Assembly: GCA_958295665.1 (NCBI GenBank) | Contig: OY282560.1 | Span: 24,263,653 to 24,327,652, forward strand | Origin: Tipula vernalis | Lineage: Eukaryota; Arthropoda; Insecta; Diptera; Tipulidae | DNA: 64,000 nt | Reading direction: 5' to 3' | Part shown: one piece after another, positions 1 to 11,130 of the stretch | Layout of the letters: each line of letters opens with the position of its first letter | Numbering within the stretch: position 1 is the first letter of the stretch | Translations under genes and position numbers: made by a program | Notes under the pieces: generated by a model | The model's database searches: none | Told to the model about the DNA's origin: nothing | What the model saw: only the letters and a program-made list of their open reading frames with translations

Positions 1-1094
1 CATAGTGTAACAAATGCAATGGTCACGGTTAACATGGCAGTTATTTGTGTCACCAGCCTTTTGAGAAGAACGGCACCCATTAGCTCCAGCTGGGGCAGAC
101 TTACTTGTTTTAACGGTGCCACTTTAGTTTTGGAACACAGTAAACTAGTGGTAAAACCTTCAGCCGTTGGTGACATTAAATATACTACCGCCGCATAGGC
201 CCATTTACTGGCATCACAAAAGCCATGAATGCTTACTGTGCTTGACGATCCTGTCCATCTAGGAATTTTGAATTTAGGTGTTCTGCTGATATCTTCTCGA
301 ATTTCGTTCCACGATTTGCTTATTTCTGGCGGAAGTTCCTCATCCCATTCTAATTTTCGCAGCCATAGACTTTGGAGTAGTATGTTTATTCTGATAATTA
401 TCGAAGATAATAATCCCAGAGGGTCGAATATACTGCTTGCGTCTGACAACAGACTTCGTTTGGTGTGGAATTTTTTTTGGTCTAGCTTTACTTGAAAAAC
501 AAATTGGTAAGAAGTTGAGTCCCAGCCGATGCCCAATAACTTCATTGGCTCTTGATGCTCCGAGATCTGATGTATGTCCTTTATATTTGAATCCTATATG
601 TTTATACTGTCGCGAACGGTAAGATTGTTAGATGACATTTTTCTCAAGTGGAATCCTCCATTACTTAATACTTTCAAAACGTCATCCTTTAGTTTAATTA
701 AATCAACCTCCGTTACTGCATTAAGTCAAATACGTATGTATCACATTCTATGGCTCTGGACGCTTCGGTTGTTGAATTCCTCCATAGATCTGTTCATCTC
801 GCCAAAGTATTATTTGGTGTTTGGCGTCATTTTCGTGGACCCATACCTGACGGTACATCTTATCTGTCCCCTACCAACACGTAACGATGCAGTCTAAAGC
901 GAATTATAATTTCAAATAGACTTGATTGAATATTGGGACCAACCAGTAGATTCCCATTTAATGATAAACCGGTACCGGCGGTAGATTTTGCGGAAGCATC
1001 AAATACCACTCACAACTTAGTGGTGGTACTTGTGTCCTTTAAAATCCCATGATGTGGTAAAATATAACTCTGGCAAAGTAATGTTGGCTTAATC
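1..1094 (-). pseudogene. Reverse transcriptase and RNase H start, BEL copy A, deleted
   Basis: No long open frame remains, but translated pieces are recognisable on the minus strand. These are the LPHHG and VVFDASAKS block at about 1080-990, a HQIILWRDE-type block at about 830-790, GGFHLRKMSSN at about 660-620, and IHGFCDASKWAYAAVVYL at about 240-190, which starts the RNase H side. The spacing between the FDASAK and GFCDAS blocks is only about 750 bp, roughly half of what intact BEL elements have, and no YVDD catalytic box was found. The polymerase is therefore internally deleted and inactive. Confidence 0.7.
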
Positions 1095-2030
1095 TCAATC
1101 TTGACAGAATGGTAATGTTATGATAAATTTGCCATCCGCTGCCCGCTCGGTGGTAGCTCTGAATATTGACTCACATTTCTCCTCCTCTTCGGTGTAGCCA
1201 TTTAAAGAAACATCATCAACATTTTCGACCTTCCAGAATCTTCGCAATGTTGCGTCGATATCTATCAATGTTATAAACGATTTTGATTGATATGTCTCGT
1301 TGTCGGAGTTTCCACCTACAATCCATCCCAATTTTGTGTTTTGAGCAGCTAGTCTGGAGGAATCTAATTTCAGATGACCATTTTCGAGGAGGGAAAACAT
1401 TATATCTGCTCCAAGCAAAACAGCAATTGGTCCAGGTTTGAAAAAATCCGGATCAGCTAAGTTAATAGTTTTGAGATTTTTTATGGCTGTGACATTAACT
1501 TCAATGGCTGGTAATGATGACGTAATATTCGTTATAATCAAAGCCTTTACTGTTATGACTGAGTCTGAATTAAATCTAGACTGAATGAGGTGCTTCCGTT
1601 TGACCTGGCCAATCCCGGCTATCAATGTTCTTGCGTTAGTTCGTGGTAAACCTAATTTTTGCGTTAAAGCTTCTGTAATGAAAGATGATTGTGAAGCAGT
1701 ATCCAGCAATGCTCGACATTGACGTTGTACGCCATGATTGTCTAAAATGTTAATTAGGGCAGTTGGAAGTATTGCGTGTAGTGTCGAATTAAAACATATC
1801 TTTTTATTTTCCGATTCGATACAACTATCTAATTTGACATGCATATTGTTAGTATGGTGTTCTTCTGTTACATCAGGTTGTGAAGTTTCTGTTGAAAGAC
1901 TGGTAGATTTTTGTTCGGCGTCGACGTGCAAGAGTGTGTGGTGTTTCCGAAAACAGATACAGCATCTGGCTTTCACTCTACATTCGTAAACACTGTGATT
2001 TGGATGAAGGCAATTGAAACATCATTTATT
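1095..2030 (-). pseudogene. Gag zinc knuckles and aspartic protease, BEL copy A
   Basis: The open frame runs upstream of the first in-frame GTG at 1976. It begins with two knuckle-like motifs, one C-x2-C-x4-H-x4-C (CFNCLHPNHSVYEC) and one C-x2-C-x4-H-x3-H (CCICFRKHHTLLH), for RNA binding by Gag. About 80 residues later comes the retropepsin-like active-site region ALLDTASQSSFITEAL, where BEL elements normally have D-S/T-G. Here the third position is Ala (DTA), which would probably weaken or abolish proteolysis. Further on are ...PIAVLLGADIMFSLL and the GWIVGG flap-like segment typical of BEL protease. The frame ends at 1095 at the start of the reverse transcriptase region. Confidence 0.8.
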
Positions 2031-2214
2031 ATTAATGATTAATTGCTTACGTTCCTTTATTGTTAACGCTTTGAATTTCTCACAATCAACTAGCGTATAA
2101 CTTTGGCCGTTGCAACTAATAGAACTTTCAGTAGGGGTGGAAGCAGTAAAACTCTTTCTGGTCTTTGGAGTTCAGAACTTCGTGCTGTTCGATGAGAGTG
2201 GACTTTCAACGTCT

Positions 2215-2559
2215 CTAGTGCATCAGTGCTGATGTGGCTTGTGCCCATAAATTCTGCGTTTCACCATCTAACTGTGTTAACATTATGTGAATGAGCCATG
2301 GATCTCTGGACTCAGCTTTTTCACCAAGTGCCCGTAAACCACGTACTACCTCATCGGAGATATCCATTAGTTTTCTAATATTGGAAGCAGAGGCCAAATT
2401 CACTGAAGGTTGGTCCAAAAATGTGCGAATAAATGAATTAATTGTATGGCGCTTGCGATCATTACGCTTTCGGAGTTTTTGCAAAGCCTCGATGTAATTT
2501 GCTCCCGTTATTTTAAAATTCTTGATTAACGCAAAAGCTTCACCTTTAAGCAAACCCAT
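2215..2559 (-). pseudogene. Gag capsid-like middle part, BEL copy A
   Basis: A 114-residue open frame that continues Gag after the frameshift near 2590. It shows the typical BEL Gag run: LLKGEAFALIKNFKITGANY (residues 3-22), then a stretch of the type YIEALQKLRKRND, and later residues of the 'DPWLIHIMLTQLD' type. The same segments are recognisable in copies C (44701-44937) and E (50230-50596), which supports the assignment. Position and strand fit between the Gag N-terminus and the zinc knuckles. The open frame stops before the knuckles, so this too is a fragment. Confidence 0.75.
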
Positions 2560-2599
2560 TAAATATTGGAATTTCTGAGAAGCTGCAATTGAATCTTTT

Positions 2600-3031
2600 T
2601 CATGATACTAGAGACAAATAGGTAAAAAAACTTAACCACTCAGTATAGTCCCCGGAGAAATAAGGGATCTGCAGTTTTGCTAGTTTTACCGCAATCGATG
2701 TATTTACAGCACATGTCGTATCATTATGGACGGTTCTATTCATGTCAGCAAGATCACGCTTTCTTATCCAACCATTTAATTTTCCCGCAATTGTGTAATA
2801 GGATTCTTCAGCATCTATTAATTTAGAATCCTCTGTTTCATCGATAGCAAATATTTTGCCCTCTAACTCTGTTATTGTGTCTAGTAATGTCTGTGCTCGC
2901 TCCAGCTTGACGCGCATTTCCTCGACAGTTTCTTCTGAATCTTCACTAATTTCGTTTGCGTATTTGACCATTTGGGTTATTACTGCGCAAAAAGAAGCAC
3001 GTTGCCTCTTTAATCCGCCTATTTCAGACAT
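2600..3031 (-). pseudogene. Gag N-terminal part, BEL copy A
   Basis: A 143-residue open frame starting at an ATG at 3031. It is rich in charged residues with a predicted helical stretch (about residues 25-75), then reaches the BEL Gag landmark LAKLQIPYFSGDYTEWLSFF near its C-terminus (about residues 117-136). BEL/Pao Gag proteins carry this 'L-P-F-x-G-x-x-x-E-W' motif just before the capsid-like domain. The frame stops soon after, and the continuation is found in another frame at 2559. Gag would form the cytoplasmic particle in which reverse transcription occurs. Broken by frameshift; not expected to make a full protein. Confidence 0.75.
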
Positions 3032-3060
3032 GCTTGTGTTTAGTTTAGATTAAATTCACA

Positions 3061-4898
3061 ATTTCACAACAGAGTGTACACGTATATATGTAATTTGAAT
3101 TGATAATTGCTTCCCGAAAGTAACGAATTCCTACGCTATGCTTATTTTATCAAAATATATAATCGATTCATTTACAATATTTTTCTGGACATTATTTTCT
3201 TATTATCGTTACTTTTGTAACCAAAAGTTTCAAAAATTGTAGAATTTTAATAACTTCTGAACCACTAAAAGCTCTAGAAACTTAAAGCCATTCTTAAGTT
3301 GCAGTTCACTGTGTATGTGATTTACTAATACAATGTATCTGTCTATACAGACTTTACTTTGGTGTTATTCATAGTTATAGTTGAATCAAAAAGAATCTGT
3401 TCGTTTTATTTCGATAGAATAGAAATATGGATAGAAAGTGCCAATATATTTTATCCATGTATATAAACGAGTCAGCTATACTTGCTATAATTATATACAT
3501 TTAGTTGTAATCTTTACAAAAACAGGATAAAGAAACAGGTTTGCAATCTTCACAAACCAGTCCATAATAATTGATGATGAAATAAAGTTAAGTGATGTTT
3601 CAAAACGGTTCAGTTGTCCATTCAGATAAGTCAAAAATGTGCTCTATTTAATCGATTTGTTTCTAATCCAATTTCCAGGATGATATATATTTTATTACCT
3701 TATTGAAGCGAAATATAATATTTTTATTATACCCAATAATTCATTCCCTCGCTAAATAGTGTTGAACTGATCCCTTTGTTATACCTTCGTCAAAAGAGTT
3801 GAATAAAATTTTATTATCGCACTCTTATCAGGAAAGTATAGAACAAATACCTAAATATGAATAAGCGCGCGTTATTTAAAAAAAACGAAACTATGCAAAC
3901 CTCCTTAATTGTTACCACTCACGATAAATTAATAGAAACATAAAACCATATAGGGAAAAGCATATTATTACAGTTTTATATGGATATTATATATATTATG
4001 ATTAATTAGCATATTATAAATGTTATTACGATTGTGGTTACCTTTCTATTATTAATATTACCCGAAGGGCCATAATACTCCTCCATAAATTCACGTTTGT
4101 TTGTAGGTAAAATTAAATCAACCGTCATATGTAATTATTATACACAAAAGGTAAGCTACATAATTATTTATAAATTATGTTTACCTAATGTAAATATTGG
4201 TGATTCGTATATAACTATAACTAAGTTTAATTTTGTCCAATTGGTCTCATGATTTGTGCTAATTAAATTTGCAATCAAATCGAAATTAGGATTTTAAATT
4301 ATTTTCCTTTGTTACATCAAACAAGCAAATTGTTGGATATGGTGTAGTGTTCACCTTTTTAGATTTAACCAGCGTCGTCACTTTGGAATGCAATATTGCC
4401 ACTAGAATAGAAAACATATCTGCTGGATGTAATAAAACGTTTGTTTTCTGAATCAAATTGTTTTAGCGTTTCTCCATCGAATGCTAATTCATGGCCGGAT
4501 ACAGGTTTTTCCAGGGGAAACAAGTAAAATTTAATCAAAATTCCTTTTACATATCGTTGTTTAACTGGAAGAGTAGAAACATTATTCTTTAAACAATGCA
4601 TATAAAATCGATGCTCATATAAATTTTATTTTAGGGGCAACACTTTTTATTTTCGTGCACAAAATTTACCCGTATTTTTATAATAAATTATTGGATCACG
4701 CTATGCATCGTGTATGTATGATTTTTCGATTATTTGATATGAAATACTAATAATTTTAAATTTAAATAAAAGATGCGATGTTACACACTTTCGCGGAATA
4801 ACAAATCATGTTTAAATTAAATTTTTTGCATTCTATAAGTAATTGGATTTTGGATTTAATTTTAGATTAGTGCCTAACCTAACATACATAGTTGTAAA
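3061..4898. other. AT-rich spacer between BEL copies A and B
   Basis: No transposon protein was recognised here. By position it should hold the 5' LTR and leader of copy A and perhaps the 3' LTR of copy B, but no direct repeat pair or TG...CA ends could be matched by eye. The only coding-like stretch is the small open frame at 4365-4601, listed separately. Confidence 0.5.
4365..4569 (-). other. Candidate orphan terminal exon of unknown gene
   Basis: An open frame of 78 codons (4601-4365) with more balanced residue use than its AT-rich surroundings, including the stretches ILIKFYLFPLEKP and FITSSRYVFYSSGNIAF. Within it, at about 4583-4570, the minus strand reads a pyrimidine-rich tract ending in CCAG, a good splice acceptor. 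The coding part could therefore be a terminal exon of about 68 codons ending at 4365. I do not recognise the protein and see no partner exon upstream. It could equally be part of a transposon tail or a chance open frame. Confidence 0.25.
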
Positions 4899-6066
4899 TT
4901 ATAGGAGGAGTAGATTGAATATCTGGTTTCGGCACCCTACCTTACATACAAATGTTTTTCTTTTACTTAAAACCTTGAGAGTCACTTTAATTAAAACGGC
5001 ATGAATTAAAAAACTTTTTCTGAAATCTCTAATAAACAACTCACTGACTAAGTCGTTTAAAGCACAGATTTTAAAATTTCCCCATTGTTCTGGTCGGCCG
5101 ATCAGAAAATGTCCAGAAGTAAGAATTGCTGTACCATCGGGAACAGAAGTGAATGGTGTTATGGGCCGAGAATTCCAATTGGCTTCCACTTGTTTACACA
5201 GTTTGTTCAATTCTTCGTATGTGAATACTTCGTTGCCCATGACACGACGCAGATGAAATTTTGCCGATGTCACGGCCGCTTCATAAAGGCCGTCAAAATG
5301 TGGAGATCGTGGTGGTGCGAAAGTCCACTGAATTTTATCTTCTTGACACATTTTCTTTATGCTCTGCTGCAAGTTGGAGTCTTGGAAAAGTTGGTACAAC
5401 TGATTTAATTCAGAATTTGCTCCAACGAAGTTTGTATTATTATCCAAAAACACCTTCCTACATACTCCGCTTGAGGCACAAACAAGTCTAAATGCGCCTT
5501 GGAAGGCAGCCGAAGAAAAATCTGCGGCGAGTTCCAAATGGATGGCCTTGGTTGGAAAAGAGACGGCCACGAATTCTTTGCATAATATAAAATGGACCAC
5601 AAAAATCAATTCCGACACCGTGGAATGGTTGCGCTGCTTCGGTAAATTTCCCAAATCTGTCGAACTATTGGAGTATCGTTGACTTGGATGCAATCTCGAA
5701 AACTTGGATTGCTAATTTCCGACCATGCATTGGCCAAAACTGTTTACGAACCGTTGCCAATAATGCTTGAGGTCCAACATGAAGATAATTTCTGTGTAAA
5801 CACGTAAGCATAGTTTTGGTAAATGGATGGGAGGAAGGAAGTAGAATATGATGTTTCGTAGAGTATGGCAGTGAGGAAAACTGTTATCTACCACCGACTC
5901 GTATCAAACTACATGCGTCAAGGAAGAGCGATAAACTTCTCAATTCTAGCCCAATTTTAACATCCGGAAAACATTCCACTTGAACGAGATGATAATCAGA
6001 TCCTGTGATTTGTCCTTGGTTCTGCTTGCGGATATTGTTCACGCATCTGCTGACATATCCTATCAC
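4899..6066 (-). pseudogene. Integrase, BEL copy B, frameshifted
   Basis: Three open segments in different frames read through one integrase. The first (6066-5884) has the pre-integrase block ending FLDACSLIRVGGR. The second (5894-5712) is a degenerate zinc-binding region with HPFTK-like and FGQCMVG-like ends. The third (5693-4899) is the catalytic core, with KAIHLELAADFSSAAFQGA, LDNNTNFVGA (the usual SDNGTNF block, Asp kept), and SPHFDGLYEAAVTSAKFHL, which keeps the catalytic Glu. After about residue 190 of the third segment the C-terminal domain degrades into low-similarity sequence. The enzyme would insert cDNA into chromosomes; with two or more frameshifts it cannot be made whole. Confidence 0.85.
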
Positions 6067-6069
6067 TCT

Positions 6070-6815
6070 TCGACATCGGCGAGGTTTTGTGTCGATTCAA
6101 TATTTTACCATTGTACACATGTTTTCAAATGTTAGGGTGGCGATTTCAGCCAATGGAGGATAATTGTTGAATCTGTCCAGTAAATGATATCACTGATAGG
6201 AAAATTAATAATGGCATGAACTTGTGATATCAATTGTGCCGTTAATAATGCCTCCGCTAGTTCCAAGCGTGGTGTCGTAGATTGGTGTAGTGGTGTTACT
6301 CTAGACTAAGAGCATAAAAGTTCTACAAGAAACCGCCCGTTTCGCTCGCATCAGCGAAACATGAAGTTCTATTATGCCATATGGAGCAATATCATCATAT
6401 GGTTAATTGATTCAACTTCACTAGATTTTGTTGAAATGTCTGAAAATATGTGTGGCAGTTCATTAAACTGACTAATCCGAGAGGATCATACAATCGAGCA
6501 ATTTCGGAAATGACGACCCGTTTCGTCACTTTGGCTTGACTAGAGAATTCTCGAGTTGTACACGAAATTGCAAGACATCTCTTTGTGGTTGCCAGAAAAT
6601 TCCCAATGTCTTTATATAGTCGTCGTTATCAAACTGCATCAATTGTTCATGATGTTCCAGCGAGAATATATGGCGAATTGGCGCACCATTTTCGTAGTTC
6701 CATCCCGCACGTAGAAATCACCTTGATTATTGACGCCTTTAATTCGTTGGCTGAAGTTATATAATTGGCCCCAGTTAACATGTCATCAACATACACGTCA
6801 TATTCTCTTGATTGT
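6070..6815 (-). pseudogene. Reverse transcriptase YVDD region and RNase H remnants, BEL copy B
   Basis: Near 6815-6735 the minus strand encodes DVYVDDMLTGANYITSANEL, the intact BEL/Pao catalytic box and following helix. Just downstream is a GMELRKWCANSPYI-type block (about 6725-6670). From about 6300 to 6150 an RNase H segment with RLELAEALL-like and FPISDIIYWTDS-like pieces is visible. There are several stops and no long open frame. The fragment joins in order to the integrase below it. Confidence 0.7.
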
Positions 6816-6851
6816 CAATTGTCATACAGTGATGTACTGTACTGATGTGTA

Positions 6852-6931
6852 TCCTGCTTTTAACCAAAAATATTTTTATTCATTCGGGCGCGCGCCCGAA
6901 TTAATAAAAATATTTTCGGTTAAAAGCAGGA
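6852..6931. repeat. 80-bp near-perfect palindrome with GC-rich core
   Basis: Two arms of about 38 bp pair around a self-complementary centre, GGGCGCGCGCCC, at 6886-6897. The arms read TCCTGCTTTTAACC and its complement, with two or three mismatches. It lies exactly where BEL copy B homology ends and where the GCGGGATTTT-type repeats begin. It could extrude as a hairpin; its origin is not recognised. Confidence 0.85.
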
Positions 6932-6990
6932 TTTTGAGCAATGGGATTATGAAAAGTGGGATTTTAAAACGCGGGATTTTGAAAAGCGAA
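6924..6990. repeat. Short array of GCGGGATTTTGAAAA-like repeats, left copy
   Basis: Four or five degenerate units of about 15-17 bp of the form GGGATTTTGAAAAGC. The same unit forms a longer array at 9234-9462, so the two arrays bracket the LINE remnant between them. Confidence 0.8.
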
Positions 6991-7017
6991 AAGGAGGAAA
7001 ATTTAACTACCGTTTGA

Positions 7018-7379
7018 AGAAAATTTCCTTTGTTTTGATTGTTAAATATTTTAGTAGACATGTTCATTGTTGTTTATAATGTATACATTACATACGTACA
7101 AGTGGAAGGGATTGCAAGAAGAGGTAAGTTAAATAATTACATTTTGTGATGGAGATAAATGTGTTGTGATGATGATTTTTAAATTATGTTTTGCGTGTAA
7201 TGTAACCTACGCATATGTACGCTGTTTGTGGATGATTTTACACACGATTGTTAATCTAATTAGTTGAAATATTTATATAACAAAATAGCTGTAAAAAATA
7301 ATAGAATGTGTTCACAAATACAAAGTTCAAGCAGGATATACAAAAAAGTTTAAACTCGATGCACTTTATGTTACAATTT
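7018..7379. other. AT-rich DNA, nothing recognised
   Basis: No coding similarity, repeat or RNA gene was seen. It sits between the left GCGGGATTTT array and the LINE remnant. Confidence 0.4.
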
Positions 7380-8960
7380 CGGTGGTCAGGTGTGAAATTC
7401 CTTGAGGGATTCTAACTTGGGTCACCAAGCCTGAGCAATGAAAAATGCAGCCGAACCAAAGTGCTGGAGGGCTCTAGCAAAGGTTAATAATATTTTGTCG
7501 GAAAACAAGATGTAAAACGATAGATGGGGCTTGGTAGAGGAATTAAGTTAAACTCACTGCCTAGGCCGGATAAGAGATCTTTGCTCCTCTATAAGCAGGC
7601 AGTAGAGAGACTTGGGAGGTAAAGCCTGAAGACAGCCTTGGTGTTATTGCTAGAGAAGAGATCACCTTTCTAGACCGAGGGTCTGAGAGTGAGTTCCTTC
7701 AAAAGCTTTTTGAAATGCTGCTTAAAGATACGGACAGGGTAGAGGCGCTGAAGTCGGTTGGGGCACGCATAAGCTCATCTGAGCGTCCTGAGGACGCGGA
7801 CAGCCAAGAATGCTATGATTTCTTCATATCAACCTCTATCACTGTAAGGCAGCACCAACCGTTCTCCTACTCAGAATTTTGAAAGAAGTGACAGATGTTG
7901 TCTTGATCCTAGAACCGTCACTGGAGACCGGTGATCTGGGCTCAAGACTCCCAAGTTTAGATTAATGCTCGTGAAAAAATTAAGGTTATATTTAGTCGTG
8001 TATTCTTTTTAAAAATAATCTATGCTGTTTTCTGCTTTCAAATTACAACAATGGAGATGTAGCAGCGGTTAGAATTGAGGTTGATAAACATAACCTCTGG
8101 TTAATATCAGTTTACCCGGCATATGAAGGTTAACATTCCATTGGTCAATCTAATTATAGAAGCGATGCAAATTTTCATCGCATAATCTGGGGAAGTAGCA
8201 ATTTAAATGAGCACGAGTTACTTCTTGATTACATTTTATATACTAACCTCCATATAAGCAACATAAGCAACAAACTGTCTTTTATAACTAAGAACGGACT
8301 AGAGGTATTGTATAGTACCTTTGTTTCAAACTTTATGATGAATAGTCTATTTTATAAACGAAGCTTCCGGAAGACCTTCCTTCTTACCGTTATTATCTTT
8401 AATTTGAAATGGACATGATATATCCTAAAACTCGATTAGGACACCTTTAGAACTATTCCGGGTAATTCACTTCCAGTCCCGGTGCCAAAATTTCCAGAAA
8501 CTGTCCAACGATTCTATTAAAGCGATGATAGGCCCTATTCCTATTAGTCTTCTACTTGGCGTATGGGTCAATCTCGGCTACCTTGGTGGTGTTAGAAGAT
8601 TCAACAAACCAATGAAAATTGAAAGAGACTCTTTAAAAAAGCAAGGAAAGCAAGAGCTGCTGTGGTCTGAGACTACTATAAGGAAGTCCTCAAAACATTC
8701 AAATATGAATTAGGAAGTGTCAAGAATTGATCTTGTAGACTGTACAAGGTAATAGGGCAAGAAGCCTCGCATGCCAAATGATTAATAGAAAGAAAATTCT
8801 GTTTGCGATAAATAGTTTAAACATAATTTGATAAGTTGCCCGGACATGATGGTATTATCCTTGCGGATATCGAACAGACTATATTATAACAGACTTATTG
8901 ACTTAACCATTTCTTGGTTAGAAGTGATTTTCAAAATTAGCCTAGAACTATCTCATATTC
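7380..8960 (+). mobile_element. Non-LTR retrotransposon (LINE) remnant, endonuclease and early RT region
   Basis: On the plus strand, broken frames show an apurinic-type endonuclease. LWLISVYPAYEG is at about 8095-8130 and DANFHRIIWGSSNLNEHELL at about 8163-8225. The latter corresponds to the 'DxNxHHxxWGSxxxNxRG' block of Jockey/R1-type endonucleases, and is followed by SFITKNGLEVL. After it come KKQGKQELLW-like residues (about 8630-8665) resembling the linker between endonuclease and reverse transcriptase. No reverse transcriptase core is seen. The region 7380-7960, which is more GC-balanced, may be the upstream ORF1 part but was not identified. The copy is heavily decayed and 3'-truncated. 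Confidence 0.6.
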
Positions 8961-9233
8961 CTAACAAATGAACTAACTTGAAGGATATATTCATGGAACG
9001 TTCACGGGAAACGTTCACAATATAAAGACACATAGAAGCTTTTATTAGATGCGCAATTGAAAACTGAGACAGCTGTTCTTTTCTTTTACATTTTCATCGA
9101 AAAATATGTTTGTCTCGTTTTCGACAGCAAATTAAATTAGAAACCTAATGGGAAAATATGGAGGCTGGAGTACTATTTCGTAATGCCTCTAAACCGCAGT
9201 AGTCAGATCCATTCTTTTGTATGGGGTAAAAGT

Positions 9234-9462
9234 CTGCGGGATTTTAAAATTAATTTTATTATTAAAAATAATAAAATATTAATTATTAAAAAGCGGGATT
9301 TAAATGCGGGATTTTTTATTCTTAAATAAAAGCGGGATTTTAAAAAGCGGGATTTTAAAAAGTGGGATTTTGAAAAGCGGGATTTTGAAAAGCGGGTTTA
9401 AAAAGCGGGATTTTTTTTTTGCGGGATTTTGATAAAGCGAGATTTTGAAATGCGGGATATCG
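9234..9462. repeat. Array of GCGGGATTTT-type short repeats, right copy
   Basis: At least ten units related to GCGGGATTTTGAAAA, period about 15-17 bp with length variation, between 9290 and 9462, preceded by a looser AT-rich part from 9234. The same GCGGGATTTTT string also occurs inside the subterminal repeats of the adjoining Tc1-like element. Confidence 0.85.
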
Positions 9463-9822
9463 TTACGACCCCAATTTACACATGTTTATTGAAGAAAAAA
9501 AATTTCTTATTGTCAAAATGTTACATACACTCCTGGACAAAATTAACGCATATTTTTTTTTTGCTAATAAAGAAAAAATCCCGCTGGTTAATTTTAATAC
9601 TACTAGTGTCAAATGATAGCACATTTATATTTTTATCAGAAACCACCGTGAATAAATTCCACTGCAAGCCAATCAATTAAAATTTTCAAAAATGCTTTAT
9701 CAAAAGTGTATTCTTTTGCCAGTCTCTTTGCTTCATTGCATACCAATTAATTGTAAATGCAGTACCATTAGTTCTTGTAAATGTATTCTAAAGCAAACAC
9801 CTAAAATAAGATCCATTGTAAT

Positions 9823-11130
9823 ATGGCATCCTTTCGTGAGCTGGAGGCGGTTAAAGTCGTCATGTTGTATCAGGAAGATTATACTCAAGTACAAATCGCA
9901 CGAAAATTAGGTGTGCACCAGTCTTCGGTTTCACGAATACTTAAGCGACATCGTGAGACCGGAGAGTATAAAAGAAAGCCTGAACAAGGACGTAAAAGAT
10001 GCACAATTTTTAAAAATTAATTCGTTTTCGTGATCGAAAGCGTACTTCTACTCAAATAAAAAATGAGTTACTTAGTGCGCGAGTTGCATCATCCGACTTC
10101 ACCACCATCAACCAACAACAACAATTCTACAGCAACGTTATAATTATTTAAAATAGTTCTATAGATAATAAAATCTAATATTCTAATTTTTATGCTTACG
10201 ATAAGATCTCATTTAAAAATTAAAACAAATGCACATGTTCGATATCATGTTTATGCTTAAGCTGTACTAATATAATAGTGAATCATGTTAAAATAAAAGA
10301 TTAACAAAAATAGAATTTATTGTAAACTCAAGCGAGTAACATCACAAGAATTAATTTCAAATATTAAATAAAACAATAATACAAAATTAAAATTAAACTC
10401 TAATTAATTTATTTAATAACCACAACAACGTGAAACATAACTCGCGCCAAGTGAATGTTAGTGCCAGAACAATTAAACGAAGAATAAAAAAAGCGAACCT
10501 AACTCCAAAACGGTCCGTAAAAGTTCCACGGTTTCTTCCCCGCCACAAATCCAGCCGTTTAGCATTTGCTCATACTCATGCAAATTAGGGAACTGATCAA
10601 TGGGGCCACTGTTCTCTTTTCAGATGAGACCAGAATCCAATTATATAAACCAAATAGACGTAACCTTGTATACAGAAGACCTGGAGAACGCTACGAACCA
10701 TGTAACATGGTGCAAACTGTAAGCTATGGTAGAGGTTCAATAATTTTTTAAGCTGGTTGAGATTGGTTTGAGGATGAATGCAGATTGGTATATTCGGAAA
10801 CCTCTTGACGATCTCGTTTTGCCATATGTGGGCTTAAAGGTTATGACAGTTTTGTGTTAATGCATGATAACGCTCCAGTCAACGTAGCTGTAACGGTACG
10901 ACAATATCTCCAAGATATCAATATTAAGTGGCCACCAATGAGTCACGATCTTAATCAGATCGAACACGTATGGGACATTCTAAAACGCCGCACTAGAGTT
11001 AGAAATCCCACACCAGATCCGTTAGCACTGCTGAAAATCCCGCAAGAAATGAAACAAAGCTTCCTACTTAGTATGCCCAGAAGGATGAAAGCTGTAATAG
11101 TGCACGGGGGGAAAATATTCATTACGAAAT
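9823..11130 (+). pseudogene. Tc1-like transposase, DD34E type, interrupted
   Basis: The N-terminus starts at the ATG at 9823 (MASFRELEAVKVVML) and contains a helix-turn-helix with LGVHQSSVSRILKRH (about residues 30-44). The frame is lost at about 10018. RVASSDFTTINQQ-like residues follow, then AT-rich DNA (10140-10430), after which the second HTH region resumes with NVSARTIKRRIKKANLTP. The catalytic domain is in two open pieces. The first, 10566-10751, has VLFSDETRIQLY (first Asp). The second, 10854-11204, has VLMHDNAP (second Asp) and DLNQIEHVWDILKRR (Glu). The second Asp and the Glu are about 34 residues apart, as in Tc1 relatives. All three catalytic residues survive, but the reading frame does not. 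Confidence 0.85.
10140..10430. other. AT-rich insertion inside the Tc1-like transposase
   Basis: About 290 bp of very AT-rich sequence separates two parts of the transposase that are normally contiguous. Its edges lie in similar ACAACAAC-type sequence (about 10117-10127 and 10420-10428). No terminal inverted repeats were found. It may be a miniature element or a microsatellite-mediated insertion. Confidence 0.45.

Larger units (their letters stand above)
1..3060 (-). mobile_element. BEL/Pao retrotransposon copy A, decayed, cut by window edge
   Basis: On the minus strand the pieces read in BEL/Pao order: Gag (3031 to 2215), zinc knuckles and aspartic protease (about 2030 to 1095), reverse transcriptase (1094 to about 240) and the start of RNase H (240 to 1), where the window ends. 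The frame changes several times, so the copy is dead. The reverse transcriptase is much shorter than usual between its FDASAK and GFCDAS landmarks, which indicates an internal deletion. No LTR could be delimited upstream of Gag. Seen: order and motifs. Family knowledge: this domain order is typical of BEL/Pao. Inferred: copy A is a different insertion from copy B, because B's integrase lies upstream of A's Gag. Confidence 0.85.
4890..6820 (-). mobile_element. BEL/Pao retrotransposon copy B, 3' part only
   Basis: On the minus strand this holds the reverse transcriptase catalytic box (near 6800), connection/RNase H remnants (about 6700-6100) and an integrase (6066-4899). Gag, protease and the first half of reverse transcriptase are missing: homology stops at about 6820, next to the palindrome at 6852. 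Frameshifts interrupt the integrase. The copy is a 5'-truncated relic of the same broad family as copy A. Confidence 0.8.

Noticed and set aside
3061..4360. LTR of BEL copy A
   Set aside because: Expected here by position, but I found no matching partner, TG...CA boundaries or primer-binding site, so I did not annotate it.
7380..7960. Possible ORF1 or host gene in the GC-balanced part upstream of the LINE endonuclease
   Set aside because: No recognisable motif in any frame; left as an unassigned part of the LINE remnant.
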